From Crotophaga sulcirostris (Eukaryota > Chordata > Aves > Cuculiformes > Crotophagidae), in contig VYZB01000216.1 of the NCBI GenBank assembly GCA_013397455.1, forward strand, positions 1,447,782-1,511,781: 64,000 bases of DNA, given 5' to 3'. Under the pieces are notes generated by a model, which had not been told where the DNA came from, did not search any database, and saw nothing but the letters and a program-made list of their open reading frames with translations. The translations under genes were made by a program, and so were the position numbers. This document shows positions 1-15,400 of this stretch, piece after piece; within the stretch, counting starts at the first letter, position 1; every line of letters begins with the position of its first letter.

Positions 1-232
1 AGATCCACAAAGTGTAAGTCTAAGGTTCTGGCTGAAGACACAAATTAATTCTCACATCCATACCCAGCATGGAAAGTTGCCCTTACTTCAAGAATCATAC
101 CATAACACAGACTGCAGGGCCACAGAAACAAATTGGGATAAATGATCAGAAGCAAATTTTCAGAAATCAATATAATTATTGTGAATAAAAAAATTGATTA
201 ACAGAGCAAGAAAGTACAAGACATGCCTTCAC
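1..232 (-). other. ROS1: Part of ROS1 intron 34
   Basis: Begins with the GTGAAG donor of exon 34 and runs off the window. No coding stretch is seen; the transmembrane exon is not in these 232 bases. Confidence 0.85.
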
Positions 233-414
233 CCAAAGTGATGCCCTTGCTTGTGCCGCTGTATGCACCAAGTCCCAGCACATTTGCAGCCGCTGCTCTG
301 AACTGGAAAGTTCCTTTTAAGCTCTTGGCCTTCCATGTGCAAATACTGCCACAGGAGCCATTGTAAACCACCTCCCACAAGGACTTCACTTTGTTGGTGT
401 TGTCAGACTGCTTC
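233..414 (-). CDS. ROS1: ROS1 exon 34: FN3-9, last extracellular exon
   Basis: 182 nt, phase 2 to 1 (residues 1806-1866). [39 protein letters not shown] end the last FN3 domain; the mammalian protein enters the transmembrane helix within the next exon. Acceptor CCCATTGCAG; donor TTGG|GTGAAG. It is the last ROS1 exon in the window. Confidence 0.95.
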
Positions 415-3400
415 CTGCAATGGGCACAGCAAAATAACACAAGAATGTCATTAACACCATGAGGGCTGTTCACTGCTACCCCCTCATTTTTTTGCTTTCA
501 GTTCCACGGCCTTCATGTCTCTATGTCTGCAGGAAAGCTCAATCTGTTTGTGGCGTTTTGGCTGTGGAGCAGAAAATCGCACTGTGTCATTTCAGCAATG
601 CTAGGAGTCACGCTTCTTTAACTTGGCATTGGAAATGAAATGCTGGAATGGTTTAAGCATAAAAAGTTCCGCGCTCATTCACCTGTTTCAGTTTACACCC
701 CACAACCAATATTTAAAAAACTTCTTGTTTTAGCTTTCAGAAAAAAATAAACAATTATTTTTGGGTCCTGTTAGAGGTTTTTGTTTTTCTGTGCCCAGAG
801 TAATTCAGCCCTCTTGTGCATCAGGTTTCACAAACTAAACAGGAAGCAAGTCATTGGCAGTGAGGACAATTCTTTAGCTAGCCAGTTTCCCATAGCATCT
901 GCTGACTGCTGGGTATATTTCTTCCTTTCCCCATTGGACTGAGATTGATTGCTCACAATAAATTCAGAGCTGATTATTCACCAACCAAAAGAAGACCACG
1001 TATTTAAACCTGAAAGGCCATATCATTTCAAGTCACACAGGACTGTAATATTTCATGTGAAGTGACCTTCATAAGTATATCAATCATTCTCCCAACACAC
1101 TTTAATGCAGAAAAAAGGTCAAAGACTTCTTAACCAGAAAGATATGGGGAAACTATATGTTCATGTCCTTGGTATGTACACATTCCTATCAGAGCTGTAT
1201 GAAAAACAGGGGTTAATTCAAAAGACCATGCAAATGTTTTGTGGAATTCTATACAACTGACTTAACATTTTTCTACCTGGAAAAAGGACATTGAGGATCA
1301 GAGTGAAATACAGTCAAAAACATCTGTGTGTGCACTTTCAAGTTGCAGGAGAAAAGCTTATTTCATTAAACTAAAAAAAAAAAAAGTCAATGGTGCACTA
1401 TGATTCCGGAGATTAATAAGCTGGAGCCTAAAGAACACAATGACTGAACCAAAAAACCTGACACAGACCAAGGGACTGTCCTTTCTTTAGTGAGGTACAA
1501 ACTGGTTGTTAGCATATGAAAATTATTGTGGTCTCATAGCATGCAGGTCAATGCTGCTGTACATGCACAGAACTGTATGGAGGAAGATTACAGCACCAGG
1601 AAAATATGTCTGGGTGAAAACTTATATAGGTAAAGTATGCCCAGCTCCAGAGTGCTGTCAGTCCTTAGCTTTCATAAGCACAGAGTTAAATGAAGAAAAA
1701 AAAATAATAGCCAAGTTTAAAAAATTGCTTCCTTCCATCAATCCTGATTTCAAACGATGTCATAGGAATATCTCAGAAGATCGACTCTTCTCATTTTTAA
1801 ATAATGCATTAATTAAGACTTGCACTGATTGCATTAAACAGACTGCTCCAGTGTCATAGTCAAAAAATGCCACAATAACATGCTAACCTGTCTGTTCAGC
1901 CCTTTGAACGCCATCAAAGAAAAAAGTGTGAATTGACTTTCTATAGATGCCTAATGATGGTGATTTAAAAGTTATCTAGTCATTCCATGTTGGTGGGAAT
2001 GCCTTATGATTCTTTCTGGCCACTTTAAAATGTCTTTCCATGAGTCTTTTTAACACTAAAATATTTCTACCTGTATTTTAGCTGAGAATACATACTAAAG
2101 ACTTGAAATTTGTAATTTGAAAATATCTCCAAATCTTCTTCTAATTCACCAACACATATCCAAATATATCCCTATATTTGAAGGTTGGTCTGGAAATGTT
2201 GTTAGTGTCTATTTTCTTCTAAGTTCTCCAGGATTTTCTGGAAATGATGGCTACTTAGTTTACCCAAGAAAGAGATCCCATGAGAAAGGCCATTTGTGTC
2301 ATTGATATTTCACTCTTCCTATCAGCCCCTGCACACCCAGCTTTGTTCTGGGCTGCTCCCTATGGGGAGAGTGCCTGCACACATAGCTTACCTGCATTCT
2401 AAGATATAGTAGGTCAGGTTGCTTCCATTGTCATCAGCCTTTTCCCATTGCACAGTGTTTTTAGCATCTTCTGCTCTTTTTGGAACTCCAGGCTTACTGG
2501 GAACACCAGCTTATGCCAAACAGGGGAACAAACAGAACATTTAAAACATGTTTATAGCAAGACAAAGTGCTAGCGAGCACATAGAAAAATTCAGATGTGC
2601 ATATGGGTGTTTGGCCATATAAAAGGATGGAGGATCTACATCAATAATCCTCATGGAGGATGGATCTTTGACCTCTTTGCGATGGAGAAATTTCAAAATT
2701 TTGTTTCACATGCAGGCTTTCACCAGTAGTTTTGAGTTCACATGCATATAGGAATTTCATTTTAGCTTCCCTCACTCTTCCTATGCTCCACTTGAAAGTG
2801 AATCTCATTTCTTTTGCCTTATTTTGCAGATATGGCACAGTGTTATTTATTTTTCAAACCCACAAAAGTATTGATTATTAGTATAAGAAAACTGCCTGCT
2901 AAATTCTACAAAATATTCTGTTTGAATACTCACATTCTGAAAACAGTCTTAAAATCTTGTTACCCTGCATTAAGTGCTTACCTGTAGTTTTAAAGCTTGT
3001 TGAAGAGGAAGTGCTTTTTAATCCTGTAACATAAACTAGTGTTACTCTTACAAAGTAGTTGGTTGAAGGAAGAGTTCCTGTGAGATTGCATGTGTAAACA
3101 AGATCTTCTGATGTGCATGTTGTGCTTGCAGGAGAAAACCAGTCACTTTTTGTTTGCCTCTAGAGAAAGACAATATCATTGCGGTCAACTTTCTTATTCC
3201 TCTGAAAATGTGTCACAGTTCTATTCCTGGGTAGATTAACTATTTTGCCATCTTTTAATATCATAGGGGAGAGATTATGCGTGTGCAGTTTCAAACAGTC
3301 TTAGAGATCAAAGGTACAAAACCTAGATTTTTTCTTTGTTTTCAGGAGGCCTACAAGTCTTGGCAGCTGCAAAGGACACAGATTAAGTGACCTCTTTGCA

Positions 3401-6400
3401 CAGCCAAAAGGAGCCCTTCCCTGGCTCACCTCTATGCAGCTTGTATTTCTGGATCAACATGACGTACTCATGAGTTCAGCTTGCCATGATGCAACTGAAA
3501 AGAGGAGGTTTAGTGGAATAGTGCTTTGATATTTATTTTAGTGCAGATGGGAAATATTTTGTGTAGGTATAATGGATCTGTTTATCTATATTAAGGAATC
3601 TATGTCATCCAGTGTAACATGCAACATATTCTGTGTCCAGTGGTCCAGACATTAAAATCTGAAGCATCCGTTCATGCTGCTTTCACTGCAGCACCTACTT
3701 GCACAGTCTGCACTACTGGACCCTTTCTTCTCACCAGCATTTTCTTCTAACCTCTATCAGCAGAAAATAAAATTCAGATACTAACTTGTAGCTGATATTT
3801 AATACTGAAAACCCCTATCTTCTCTTTCTTGTGCAGGGCAGACATAGGATTTGTAGCTACAAGCCATGTTGAGGTAGGGCTGTGAGGAAAGAAGGCGGGG
3901 ACTCTACTGAAACAGGAGACCTGGGAGGAATTCTGGTGGGGTCATCCAGAATGTCCTTTGACACTATGGAGTATTAAATGCTACAGCTGCACTCCCCCTT
4001 GTTCCTGGCAAACATTACCTCCATCCTGCTCCTTCTGAGCCAGTAAGACTGACATCACCATGCCCAAATTAACTACTGAGAGTCTTCATATATGTATTGC
4101 CACCCTGTCCTGCTCATCAGGACTGAGTGCTTTAAATTTGCTCTGATCTGGAAAGAAACTCTAAGAGATATTTCTTACCTTACGCAGCTCAAACCAGAAG
4201 CTGGTTTCATTGACTTGCAGAGGAGCTCTCCATTCTAGCTGGAAACTGGTATTTCTTGGAACTATATTGACTGATGCATCTGGGGTCTCAAATGTTTTTG
4301 CAATAACAGGGATACTTTCGGAAAACCAGTTCTCATCAGGATGAAAAGCAAGAACCTAGTCAGGAAACAGATGAACTGTGCAGTACCAGACCAGTTGGAA
4401 AGGTGGCTTTAGCAACTTCAAGTGTTTGGAAGACTAGCTGTTTTCAACAATGCAATATTCAGACAATATAGACATAGATGTAGAAACATTCTGAGCCTCA
4501 CAGGCGCAGTATTACACTTCTTTAGGCCTAGAGTCCTCTTCCTCAGAGATTCTTTTTAGTTTCTCATTTAATCTTTCTACCAAGACTCTTCTCTTTCTAG
4601 ATCTTTCTTAAATGCCACAAGCTTTTACAGAGGCATACTGATGTCACATCACACACTAGGTGGTGTTTTAGAATCACAAAAACATAAGGTGAGGAGATGC
4701 TGTAACACTTTGCCTTCCACTAAGACACAATCAAATATGACCAATGTTTGGGTACGTATACTTACATGCGTATGTATAGATATAGGTATATAGGTTTATA
4801 AGTATTCCTCACTGTAGTATTCAAATCATTAACAAAAGCAGAAAATTAAATTAAGAACAGAACAGACCCCCTCCACCCATCAGCTGAACATTATCTAAGC
4901 CCATGGGTGAACTGCGATAACCACTGTCTCACTTGATGTGATGAATTCAATGTGCATTCTGCAGACAACATGTTTACTTGGTTGCTTTTGAAAATTTCAC
5001 TCTAGTGGTAGCCCTGATGATTTATTTATTGTTTTCCTTTTAGTACTTCATCTGTAAAGGGAGAAGTATATTTTGTTTATAAAAATCCACATTGGCCATA
5101 TTCATCTGTTATCCTCTAGACGCTCGTATACCAGTTGTTTAGCTAATATAGTCCAAATAATTCCAATATATGTCCTAATGCAGTTCTAATAAAACTGTCT
5201 ATGTCCTCAAAATAACTTCAAGTACTGAAGTTATGCAAAGTGGTCTATAATTTCCTTTTTGAAGTTAAGTATGACTTTTTGTTTGGTAGTTCTATGGGAC
5301 TTCCTCTCTTCCAAAACTTACAGAATATAACTGTAAATATTCACAAACTATTTTTAACCAGCTTCTTATGTAGATTAAGGCCATCAGATGCTGCTGACCT
5401 AAATACTACTTACTACCTTACATAAATATTCTTTAACCTAATCTTTCCTCCTCCTGATCTGTTGTGCTACCATCAGCTTCATACAGTTGTGTTAACTATC
5501 TAGTCAGAGGTCCCTAGTTCCTAAAAACTAAACAAAAAAAACCAACCTATTCTTCCTTTTATCTTCCTCTTCATCATGCCAATAGAGCCTTTCTAGCTGC
5601 CTTTTTAGTTTTTCTTACTTGGAATTCCCTTGGTTCCTTCATTTTCTTGATTTTGTCTCCATATTAAGTTATCCTTTTCCACTCATTCTTTCCGCAATGA
5701 CAAGTGTTCAAGTAGATATTACTGACATTGCTTCACAATGGTGCTCCCCCTGCCCGAGGTGTCCAAAATCCCTGCTGCCCAAGTCTGACAGAAGGGATGG
5801 AAGAGGGCTGATGTGTTGGCTGATGTATTCTCACCATTTATGGCCTAGTTTAACTACGCAAGCCACCAAACTTTTCCTGAGGTGCTGGCATGGGAGTCCA
5901 CAAAAACGGCAGCAGCTGATGGATGGATATCCCATTCTGCTGCTTCTGCTAGCTAGCCTGGGTCTGGCCTATTATCACATTTCCTAACTGTCCCTGTCTA
6001 TGACTTGCCTGGACAATGGAAGAAACTACTTCTTCTATTGCACTGACAGCATCTTATTTCAATGAAATCCAAAATTTGTGGGTTTGCAATCACCCTTCAA
6101 TATTCTTGTCTACAGAAATTGTCTTCAAAGGCCACCAAATAGCCAAGTCCCTATTTGTATTTTTAAGTCATTGTTAGTCTCTGCATCTATTAAAGGGTCA
6201 ACATTGATGTATTGCTTGTGTGAACTTTGCATGCATATTTTATAACACACTTTTATTTAAAATGTGACTGCTGCAAGACAAAATCAGTTATTAATTGAGT
6301 CATCACCTATATCCCTATGGATATCCCAGATACTTTTTGATTTATTTGTCTAAGAAAACAACATTTTTTTTCCTAAATGAAAAGCTATTTGTTAAAGAAA

Positions 6401-9400
6401 AGTAGTAACTGACAAAATGGGTGAGTCTGCTCTTGATAGAACATGTAGAGGTTTCCCCTTTGTGAAAGCTTCAGATATATTGCTTTCCTGAGAGAAGCGT
6501 TTATCTTTTGGCCATGACCTATTCACACTCACGTAGTCCTGTTTATTGACCTACACCTAGTACTTCACAAGCAGGTCACAGTTCCAGGCATCTTCTTTTG
6601 AGAACAGAGGTTTACTGTCATTTGACCCTCTCTTAGCATGCTGCATGAGGTATCAGGGCAGTAACAGCAGCATTGCAGCAGAACCTCCCATTTACTCCTG
6701 AGACCTGTGGCATGCTCCCCAAATAGAAAAGATCTCAGCTCTAAGGATTTTATCTGAACAGCTTATGTAGGAATAAACAGTGATGTTTAATATTCCATAA
6801 GACTAAAAAACTGAGAGAAGTCTGTCAACTTCTGAACTCATATTTTCAAGACACACATACAGCTTTACAGACGAGCGGCCTAAAGATTTGGGAGTTATTG
6901 AACAAATAGGCAAAACTGCTTGTAATTATACCTTGAACAAATTGTTTGTTCCAGATTGGAGCCCGCTGACAGACCAGGCAAGAATCCCATTTGGAAATTC
7001 ACTTTTTTGCAAGGGTGTTGCTGGGGCCCAAGGTAATAAATTGACAGAGATTTGATAGCGGATGGATTCTAGAGGTCCATTTGGCTTCAAAGGTTCACTC
7101 CAAGATATGTTGATGGTGGTGTCAGACAAAACCACTGTCTTAATGGAATCAACTGCCTCTGGTACTGAAACAGAAAGAAAAATTAATCTCCTTTTAGATT
7201 CAGATCTCACTAGAGGTTGATCAGTTTGTTTATTTTATTTTTAGAGAAGTCAAGAAGTATCACTGAGGAAAGAAGAAAAGGTTATAAGCACATGAATACA
7301 GACCATTTGCAGGACTGACACTCTACGCGTATAAAACTCATGTAGTCGGTCAGCTGAAAGAAGTTAAAAATATTTTGAGGGACTTTTTTAGTATCTCGTT
7401 GGCTATCCTACCATGTAAGCAGTCAAAAAAAAACCAACAAACCAGCTGCTGAACTATACATCTTCATTTATAGTCACATCGCTGAATTCCTGCTTTCTCT
7501 TAAGTTTCCTTGAGCTTAGCATGATGCTTACTTGGATATGCACTAGAAAAAGTACCCATGCACTATTTCAACTATTTCTCGAACAGAAAAGTGTGAAGCA
7601 AAAAAACCCAAAACTCAGCATTGTTTGTCATCATTTACAATTTTGCTTAGAAATATATGATCTGGCTGAGCTGTGTAAGCAAGAAACTGGATTGCTCGTC
7701 TGATGTCTATGCCAGCCGGTTACTCACTAATTGTTTTGGAAAAATCAACCCTTCCTTTGAAACTTTGAGGTCACAGACTTTGAAATGGTATATGTCACAC
7801 CCCAACTCTGCATTAAAAATTCTTATTTTTCCTATTGAACTGTCCAGATAGGTAAAAAGTTGACAAGTCATTACACTATAAATGTTCTCAATATACCAGA
7901 ATGATGAGTACATGTGCCGTAATTTATGCCCTAGTAGTAAACCTACAGTGAAATGTGCAGAAACTAGACTAGTAAAGAAGACAAATTTCTTATTTCACTA
8001 GCTAAAACACATGTGGAGTAAGAGTGACACTCTGTGGCAAGAGCAATGCATGATTTTTCCAAGTTGCCTTCCTTTTTTTTCATTCTCTCTATCTTGCTAT
8101 TTGTTGGAAAGTACAGATTAATCCAAGCTTCTCTCATTTTGTTACAGCATTGAAGGAAAAGACAGAGGGAATTCACACAACTTCAGAGGTGTGAAATAGC
8201 GTACACACTACAAGAGGCTCTAGCAGCATCCGATTACAATTTAAACTAGCAGTTACATTCATGAAATTGAGAACCTAAGTGCCAGAACACATATATATTC
8301 TGTTTACAGTTGGTTGGAAATTTTTCAGCAAATTATGAAGAGCTCTGGATGCTGATACAAATACTTATTAAAAATGCTCAGGGTTTGGATGCCGGTATGG
8401 TTTTTGATTTTGTTGCTGGTTTTGTTTTTATTTTTTTGTCCAGGATTTTATTTTGATCCCAATGGTTCTTTTTGCTTCAACTAAAGAAACCCATTATGAG
8501 TTTCATGTTTCATTTTAACTTGAGACGGAAAAATTCCATTTCAGTGGAGCAACCTAATCTCCTATTTCAAATCCTACCTTTATGTTTCATCACTGAAAGA
8601 GTATACATTGCGGCAGGATGGTTCAGTTTACCACACAAAGAAGTAACAGTGTGAATTCTTGCCACATCCCAATAGTATTCAACATTATTCGATCAGTGAG
8701 TCATAAAAATTTTACAATACAGATGTGGATTCCCATGCAAAGAACTGACATCTACTGACTGTAAAACAGATTTTCTTATTTGCCATAGGATCTTTAGGAA
8801 TATGTTCATAATATTCAGAGATCCACATAGAATGAAAGCGTGTTCCGCTTGATGCTGCAGATGCTAAGAGATCTGAGTGTTAAGAAAAAAAATATAGTAT
8901 GGTTGGAAGAGAGTTTCTAAAGTATGGTATCTCTGGTTCCTAGAAGAGTGGTAGTATGACTACAGCTCTTGTAACACCTTCATCTGAAAGGTGAAAAGAG
9001 GTTCATCTTAAGCAGAGGTTTTTTTAAGGGGAAAAGTGAGACTGCTCCCAGGACAAGAAAAAATGAACGAATTGTGTATCAGAGGAGCCATTGGTAGCTC
9101 ACAGATAATGCTCTTCTGTGGACAATGATGACAAAAGGAGAGGTTACTTGTTCTTCTATGGATGAGAGTTTAAAGGAACAGCAGAGTGCATCTCCAAGAG
9201 AAGAAGAGTTACAGTTTCCTCATAGTGTAACACAGGTTACACATCAACAGCAGAAGTTCCTTATTTGATTTTCTGGAAAATGTACACTGAGCATCTTTAA
9301 TATGACTGAGTTCTCTAAGAGGGCACTGAAGAGACACACAGTCCTTTGGAGTATAACAACCAAAAGGGAAATTCGCAAATCACATACTCAAAGCAGGAAG

Positions 9401-12400
9401 TGGAGGAAGTGTTAACCTAGACACATTTCTTGAGATACATCAGGTAATATAGCACACATATGTAATACGTGAGGAGAAAACTGTCTTTATAAAGTAGATA
9501 TATTGCAGAAGTATGGGCCCGGTTCTCAAATAATAAAGAATAAGCTTAAATTACAAACTATATAGAATTTAGATTATCTTGATCACACATTCTTTTGTCT
9601 TTTCATTCAGTCCTTATTCATTTTTTGCAAAAGCAACTTTGTACTCAAAGGAAAACCTTTGAAATAAAACACAGTTTTCACTTGCATTGCATCTTGTCGC
9701 TTATAGACAGTACTATGTGCAAGTTTTCCCCAAATGTAGCCTTGCTTTGTCACTTTGTGAATGTTTCCTTCTCTTCCATAAAGTGAGTTGTGCTCCTGTT
9801 ATCATTTTCTAGGCTGCAGCTACCTGGTCTCTTAGACTCTGATGCAAGGTCTTGTACTTATCCTCTTCCACTGCATCAGCACGTCACACATCATCACAGA
9901 ATACAGAGGTAGTTCCACTTGAAGATAATTACATCTGGCTGCCTTGCCATCATATCTTGGCCTCTTATCTTCACTCATACCTCTCTCACTCATTCACTCC
10001 CACCGAAGTTTCTTAGCTTCCTTCTGCCAACAAACAAGTTGAAAGCTTATGGGTGAGAATGAAAGACCAAGGCAACAAGAGGAATCTTGGTGGTGGTGTC
10101 TACTACAGGCCATCTGATCAAGGGGAGCCTGCTGAAAAAGCCTTCTTCCTCCAGCTACAGGAGGTTTCATGCTCACAAACCCTCATCCTACTGGGGGACT
10201 TCAACCATGCTGACATCTGCTGGAAAAGCAGTACGACAAGCTGTAGGCAATCCAGGAGACTCCTAGAGTGCATAGAAGATAAATTCTTAACCCAGATAAC
10301 AGACACCCCTACTCAAGGGGACGCAATACTTGACCTCATGGTCACCAATGCAAGTGAGCTCATCAGTGATGTCAAGATCGGAGGCAGCCTGGGCTCCAGT
10401 GATCACACACTGGTGGAGTTCAAGACCCTGAGGGATATGGGATAGACGAGGAGTGTAGTAAGAACCCTAAATTTTAGGAAAGCAAACGTCCAGCTCTTCA
10501 GGGAGTTAGTCAGTAGGACCTCCTGAGAAACGGTTCTCAGGGATAAGGGAGCAGTACAGAGCTGGCAAATATTTAAGGATGCTTTCCACGTCACTACTCC
10601 TATCTTTCTTCTTCTAGTGTGAAAGGGATTGAGAAGAGCACATCAAAATTCTTGAAACCAACCGAAAATGCGCTATTGGCATTCAGGCCAAGAGAAGTAA
10701 AAATGAAGTGTTGCCTTTTCAGCCTGGTTCACAAGAAATCAAATCTGCATTACCCTAAGAAACAGTAATTCTGAGAATAATGACAAGTCAAGGGGAAAAA
10801 TATTAATGTTGAATGAATACATAAAACACATGTTTAAACATGTATAACCACATATACATTCAAACACAACTGATTAAAAACGTGGTCCAAGGCAGAAACT
10901 GCAACTGTTTACCCACTTTTAACCATAGTTTATGTTTATTTATGGAGGCAATGGGCAAAATCATTGAAGAATATGAACGTGTCTTATGAATGTTACAGAT
11001 GCATCAAATCTGGTTGCCAAAACCTTGTGAAGATCTACATGGGTTACATTTTAAGCAGAAAATATCTCTGCTTTCTGATTTGCAACTCAAACTTACACTT
11101 ATCTTCCTTTAACTGAGGTGAGGATTCTGTTTAAAATCAAAATAAAATGTGAAACAAACCTCCATATAGAGTTGTGCCAAATGTCTCTTTTCCTGTCGGC
11201 AGAACTTCCTGGTCTGAATAGTAGTTTTTCACTGCAACTTGTATTACATAACTTGAAAATGGCTGTAAATTGTCTATGACAGCTACAGGACCCTGAAATT
11301 CCTGTAATTCAAAATCAGATAATAAACATGCATTCTTAGTAAAGAGAGTCATATGTCACACCAATCGTCGGTAAATGAAATGAACATTAAAAAATAATAC
11401 AGTGGTGCTTTTGTATTCTAATACATTTCAGTGTTTAAAAAATAATGCTAAAATGATAGTTTGGGTAATAGGTCACTACTGAAAACACATAGCAAAAACC
11501 AGAGGTGGAACTATCATGGCTACGACAGCACATTGTTCAGTGGCCAGTGCTTAAATAGCAAATGGCAAAGTCCAAAAAGCTGTAACAGAAGAAAAAATTA
11601 CTAAGGCAAGTGTAACTACCGCAAAACACTAAAGGCAAGCTGTATGGTTGCTGGACAGTCTCAACAGTTATTTAAACAGATTAATATCAACCACAACTGC
11701 TCTTTTTACAAGTAGATGCTGAAGACCCGTTTCAAAAGGATTTTAACAAAGGCACGTTAAAAAGTAGAGGAGTGTTTGCACATAGGAAAGATAAAGAATC
11801 TACCAAATGGAATGGGAAATTACTTTTGGGCATGCAGAAGTGGAAAAACTCCCTGGTAGAAAGCTACAGAATGGTTTATAAAATGTCTAGAAGTGATATC
11901 ACATTCGCTGTTTATATGTATATATTTTTGTTTCAAAATAACCATACCAATATTTTTTGCTGTAGAGCCGACAAATGATAGCTTGAGTTCCTGTGGTTGT
12001 TGATCATCTGTCTGAGAAATACCAGATATGTTGGCGTAGGCTGCGATAGGCCGAGGCATATCTGCTGTGGTGTGACAGATGGCAAGCTTAATGTAAAACT
12101 GGTATTCGTCGTATCAAGGATAGTAGGTTTCTCACTGTCTTGTGACAGAATCAGGCATCTTTTATCTAGGGAAAATCATCAAAAAAAAAAATAATTACTG
12201 TTGGACCAATCCAAACTCACATGGGATTCTACCACCATTCCTATGAGAAAGCATAATCACAGACTATTATCTCTGCTTTCACAAACAGAAATGAAAAAAA
12301 TCCACCTGAATGTACTTTATTTGATTACTTTCGTGGACACAAAAATAGAGGTCATCCAAGTAAAGTCTCATTTATCTTTGATAAGTTATAGATTTACTAA

Positions 12401-15400
12401 AGGTACAGATATACTAAACAGTTTAGGTTGTTCTTTAAATACCTAAATACCTTGGAAATCCAGATTGTAATTGCTGTATTATCAAGGGCAGTACACACTC
12501 ATGAGTACAAACTTGTTTGTCACAGGAAAAGCAGATAAGCAAAATAGACAGTATCTTTCTTTAGCAATTAAGTGTTATCTTTCTTTTCTTCCAAACAATT
12601 TTTCATGTGCAAAGTTCATAGTAAACAGCAGGGGAAAATGAGATAAATTTGGGAAGGAGAAAAGGAGTCTATAGGGAGAAAACAATAGAAAACTACTCTG
12701 ACAGTAAACAAAAAGTAACAGAAGAAAACCCCTTTTCACTTGATATACTTTTAAAAATAAATTTAAATATATATTAAATGGGTTTGCAGCCACAAAGGAA
12801 AGGTTTAAGATGCATCCCTAGGGAATATGATACAAGGACAAATGTTTGCCAGAACAACCAACCCCATAGTCAATATCTTTTCTGCCTAAATGAGCAACCT
12901 CACCTTCCCTATCAAAGGCAGGGTCATGCGTATAAGGGAAGGAGAATAAAAAACTCTGTTCAACAGAAATAAATTTAAGGTTGAATCTTTGTCAATTTTA
13001 TAGTTACTCAAAGCAGTAATACTCCCCCAGGAAAAGTCCCAGATGGAATAAAGAATTGAGTCATTTTCAGAGTTAAAGTTTCTGTCAGGCAGTTCCACAG
13101 AAATGTGTTTACCCTGACAAGAAAATCCTTCACTACATATTCGGTCCCCTTCCTCCTAATCCTGAAGAAAAATCATTCTCTCACAGAATCTGTGACAGGA
13201 CAATAATTTTCACTGAGTACTTCTGATGTGTTAAATGTTCAACTGACATCACATCTCTGGATGGCAATTAAATAGGTTAGAATGAAAGGAAACTCTAGCA
13301 GTACTCCTTGCTCACATCACTAAAGCGATAAAAAGAATGTCAGTCAACCCAATTGGTCTTTGCAAACATCACCTTTTCACGTATACACCATTTGCTTTCA
13401 GTACTAAAAAGCAAGAAAAGGAGAAAAAAGTATTTTTTTTCTTATTTTAGTTCTTTTATTTACTTTTATCTTAAATTTGTGTGAATATTTCTTTGCATTT
13501 CCCCCCTCTGCCAAATACCCCGGCTGTGTATTGATCTCTTCTCTTTTGTGACCTACAATAGGTCTAGAGGTAAAGGCAGGAAGATGTGCCAGAGGAGGTT
13601 TAGATTGGATATTAGGAAGAGGTTCTTCACCCAGCAGGTGGTGGAGCACTGGAACAGCTCCCCAGGGAGGCAGTCACGGCACCAAGTCTGCCAGTATTCA
13701 AGAAGCATTTGGACAATGCCCTCAGTCACGTGGTGTGAATGTTGGGAGTGTCTTGTGCAGGGATAGGAGTTGGACTCCTTTTGGGAGTGATCCTTTTGGG
13801 TCACTTCCAACTCGGGTGATTCTATGATTCTGTGATTTGGAGAAGTCAATATAAATCAGAAGAACCCTGTGGGGATGGATCTCTGGGTAGAAATAATCCC
13901 TTTGGACCTCTGAATTAAAATTCAGTTCTTCCTTTTCTGCATCAGCTAAACCTGAGGTTCTTGCAGAAAACCCTATCCCTTGGGGTAAAAATTGGTATAT
14001 TCTGTACCAGGGCCAAACCTGGCTTTTGCACCAATGCCAAGCCCACACAGACCTCGTAGGAGCAAACTTGCCCAAAGTGCCTGGGCCTTGGTCAGAGCAG
14101 CTGCAGGCAGGAGTAGACAACTCTACACTCTGCAGTGTGAAATTCTTTTATTCCAAAGAAGCCCATTCTATTTAATATATTCTTGTTTATTTGTCAGATT
14201 TCTATGCAGAATTGAAGTTATATTCATCATACTAGTAGCTATAGATACCATGGATCCTAACTTTCTATTAAAACATTTCTTTTATTATCATTCTACAAGG
14301 GTTGATTTAAAATATTAAGAGTTCTAAGTGAAGCCTGGGTCTACTGTAATGGAAGATGCAATTTCCCCTCAGGTACCTCTTTATAAATAATTTTAATAAG
14401 CAGAGTCTTTATCTCTTTGTCTTTGGAAGGGCAGATATTTTTCTTTAGCTTTGCATACTTGTGAACAAACACAGAAATCTGTATCATAACAGAGATAATT
14501 ATCAAACTCCTGCTACAGTGCTTTGTGGACATATTCTCTCTTTTTCTGTGCTTTCATGGGCACTGTTTTTCCGAAATCTCCAGGTCTACAGAACTTTAAA
14601 AATAGGCATGGTTTGTCATTAACACCTTGAGCCTTTGAAACGGACAATTTTATCATCTTGACCTTTCACGTGATCCAACATAACACCAGTCCTTATATTA
14701 ATCCTTTTAAAAATGTGCATAGTGAGTAGTTTCCCTCTAGAAGGTACCTAAATCCATAAAGCATATTTTACATACATAGACAGAACGTGACCTGTAACTC
14801 AAATACATACTCTGAAATAAACTTGTTAAATTTACAGAACAACCCAAATCCACTCTACCTGGATACAATTGCGCTGCTGAGTTGTAGGCTAGGATCCTCA
14901 GGTCATGATTTGCTCTCTTCTGGAGAAATTGTCTTGTGCTTTCTTTATTTGCTAGCCAAATTTCAGTGTATTCATTCATTTCAGTGCTCCAGTATATAAA
15001 TTTCTTATCAACAGCCAAACCACTAATTTTATTACCTGTAGGAAAACGTTGTATATTTAAACTTCAGAATAAACCTGAGCAGACAATTTCACAAGAGTAG
15101 ATGGGTGCTTGTGTTCACAGTGAGTCAATATGAGTGGGTATCTTGGTCATACTATATCTTCAAAGACCTTGCCTGGAAAAGAGATTTCTGATATTTTCCA
15201 GTAGGTCTCATGAAGATGAGACACTTCGTAATTTCAGTTTACAAGTTTGAAAGCTTTTTATCATCCAGAATTATGAGAACTGCAATTGAATTAACAAACA
15301 TGACAAATAAAACACAAAACCAAGATTTGTCTATAGAAACTGTCATTGTTTTTCCGAGATGAAACCCATAGTTTTCTGCCATCTCCCAGGAGCAATCAAG

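Noticed and set aside
5619..5987. 122-codon plus-strand open frame in intron 30
   Set aside because: No match to any family I know; hydrophobic ends are explained by T-rich sequence.
10053..10445. A host gene for an endonuclease-like protein
   Set aside because: It is an internal piece of CR1 ORF2, truncated at both ends, inside an intron and antisense.
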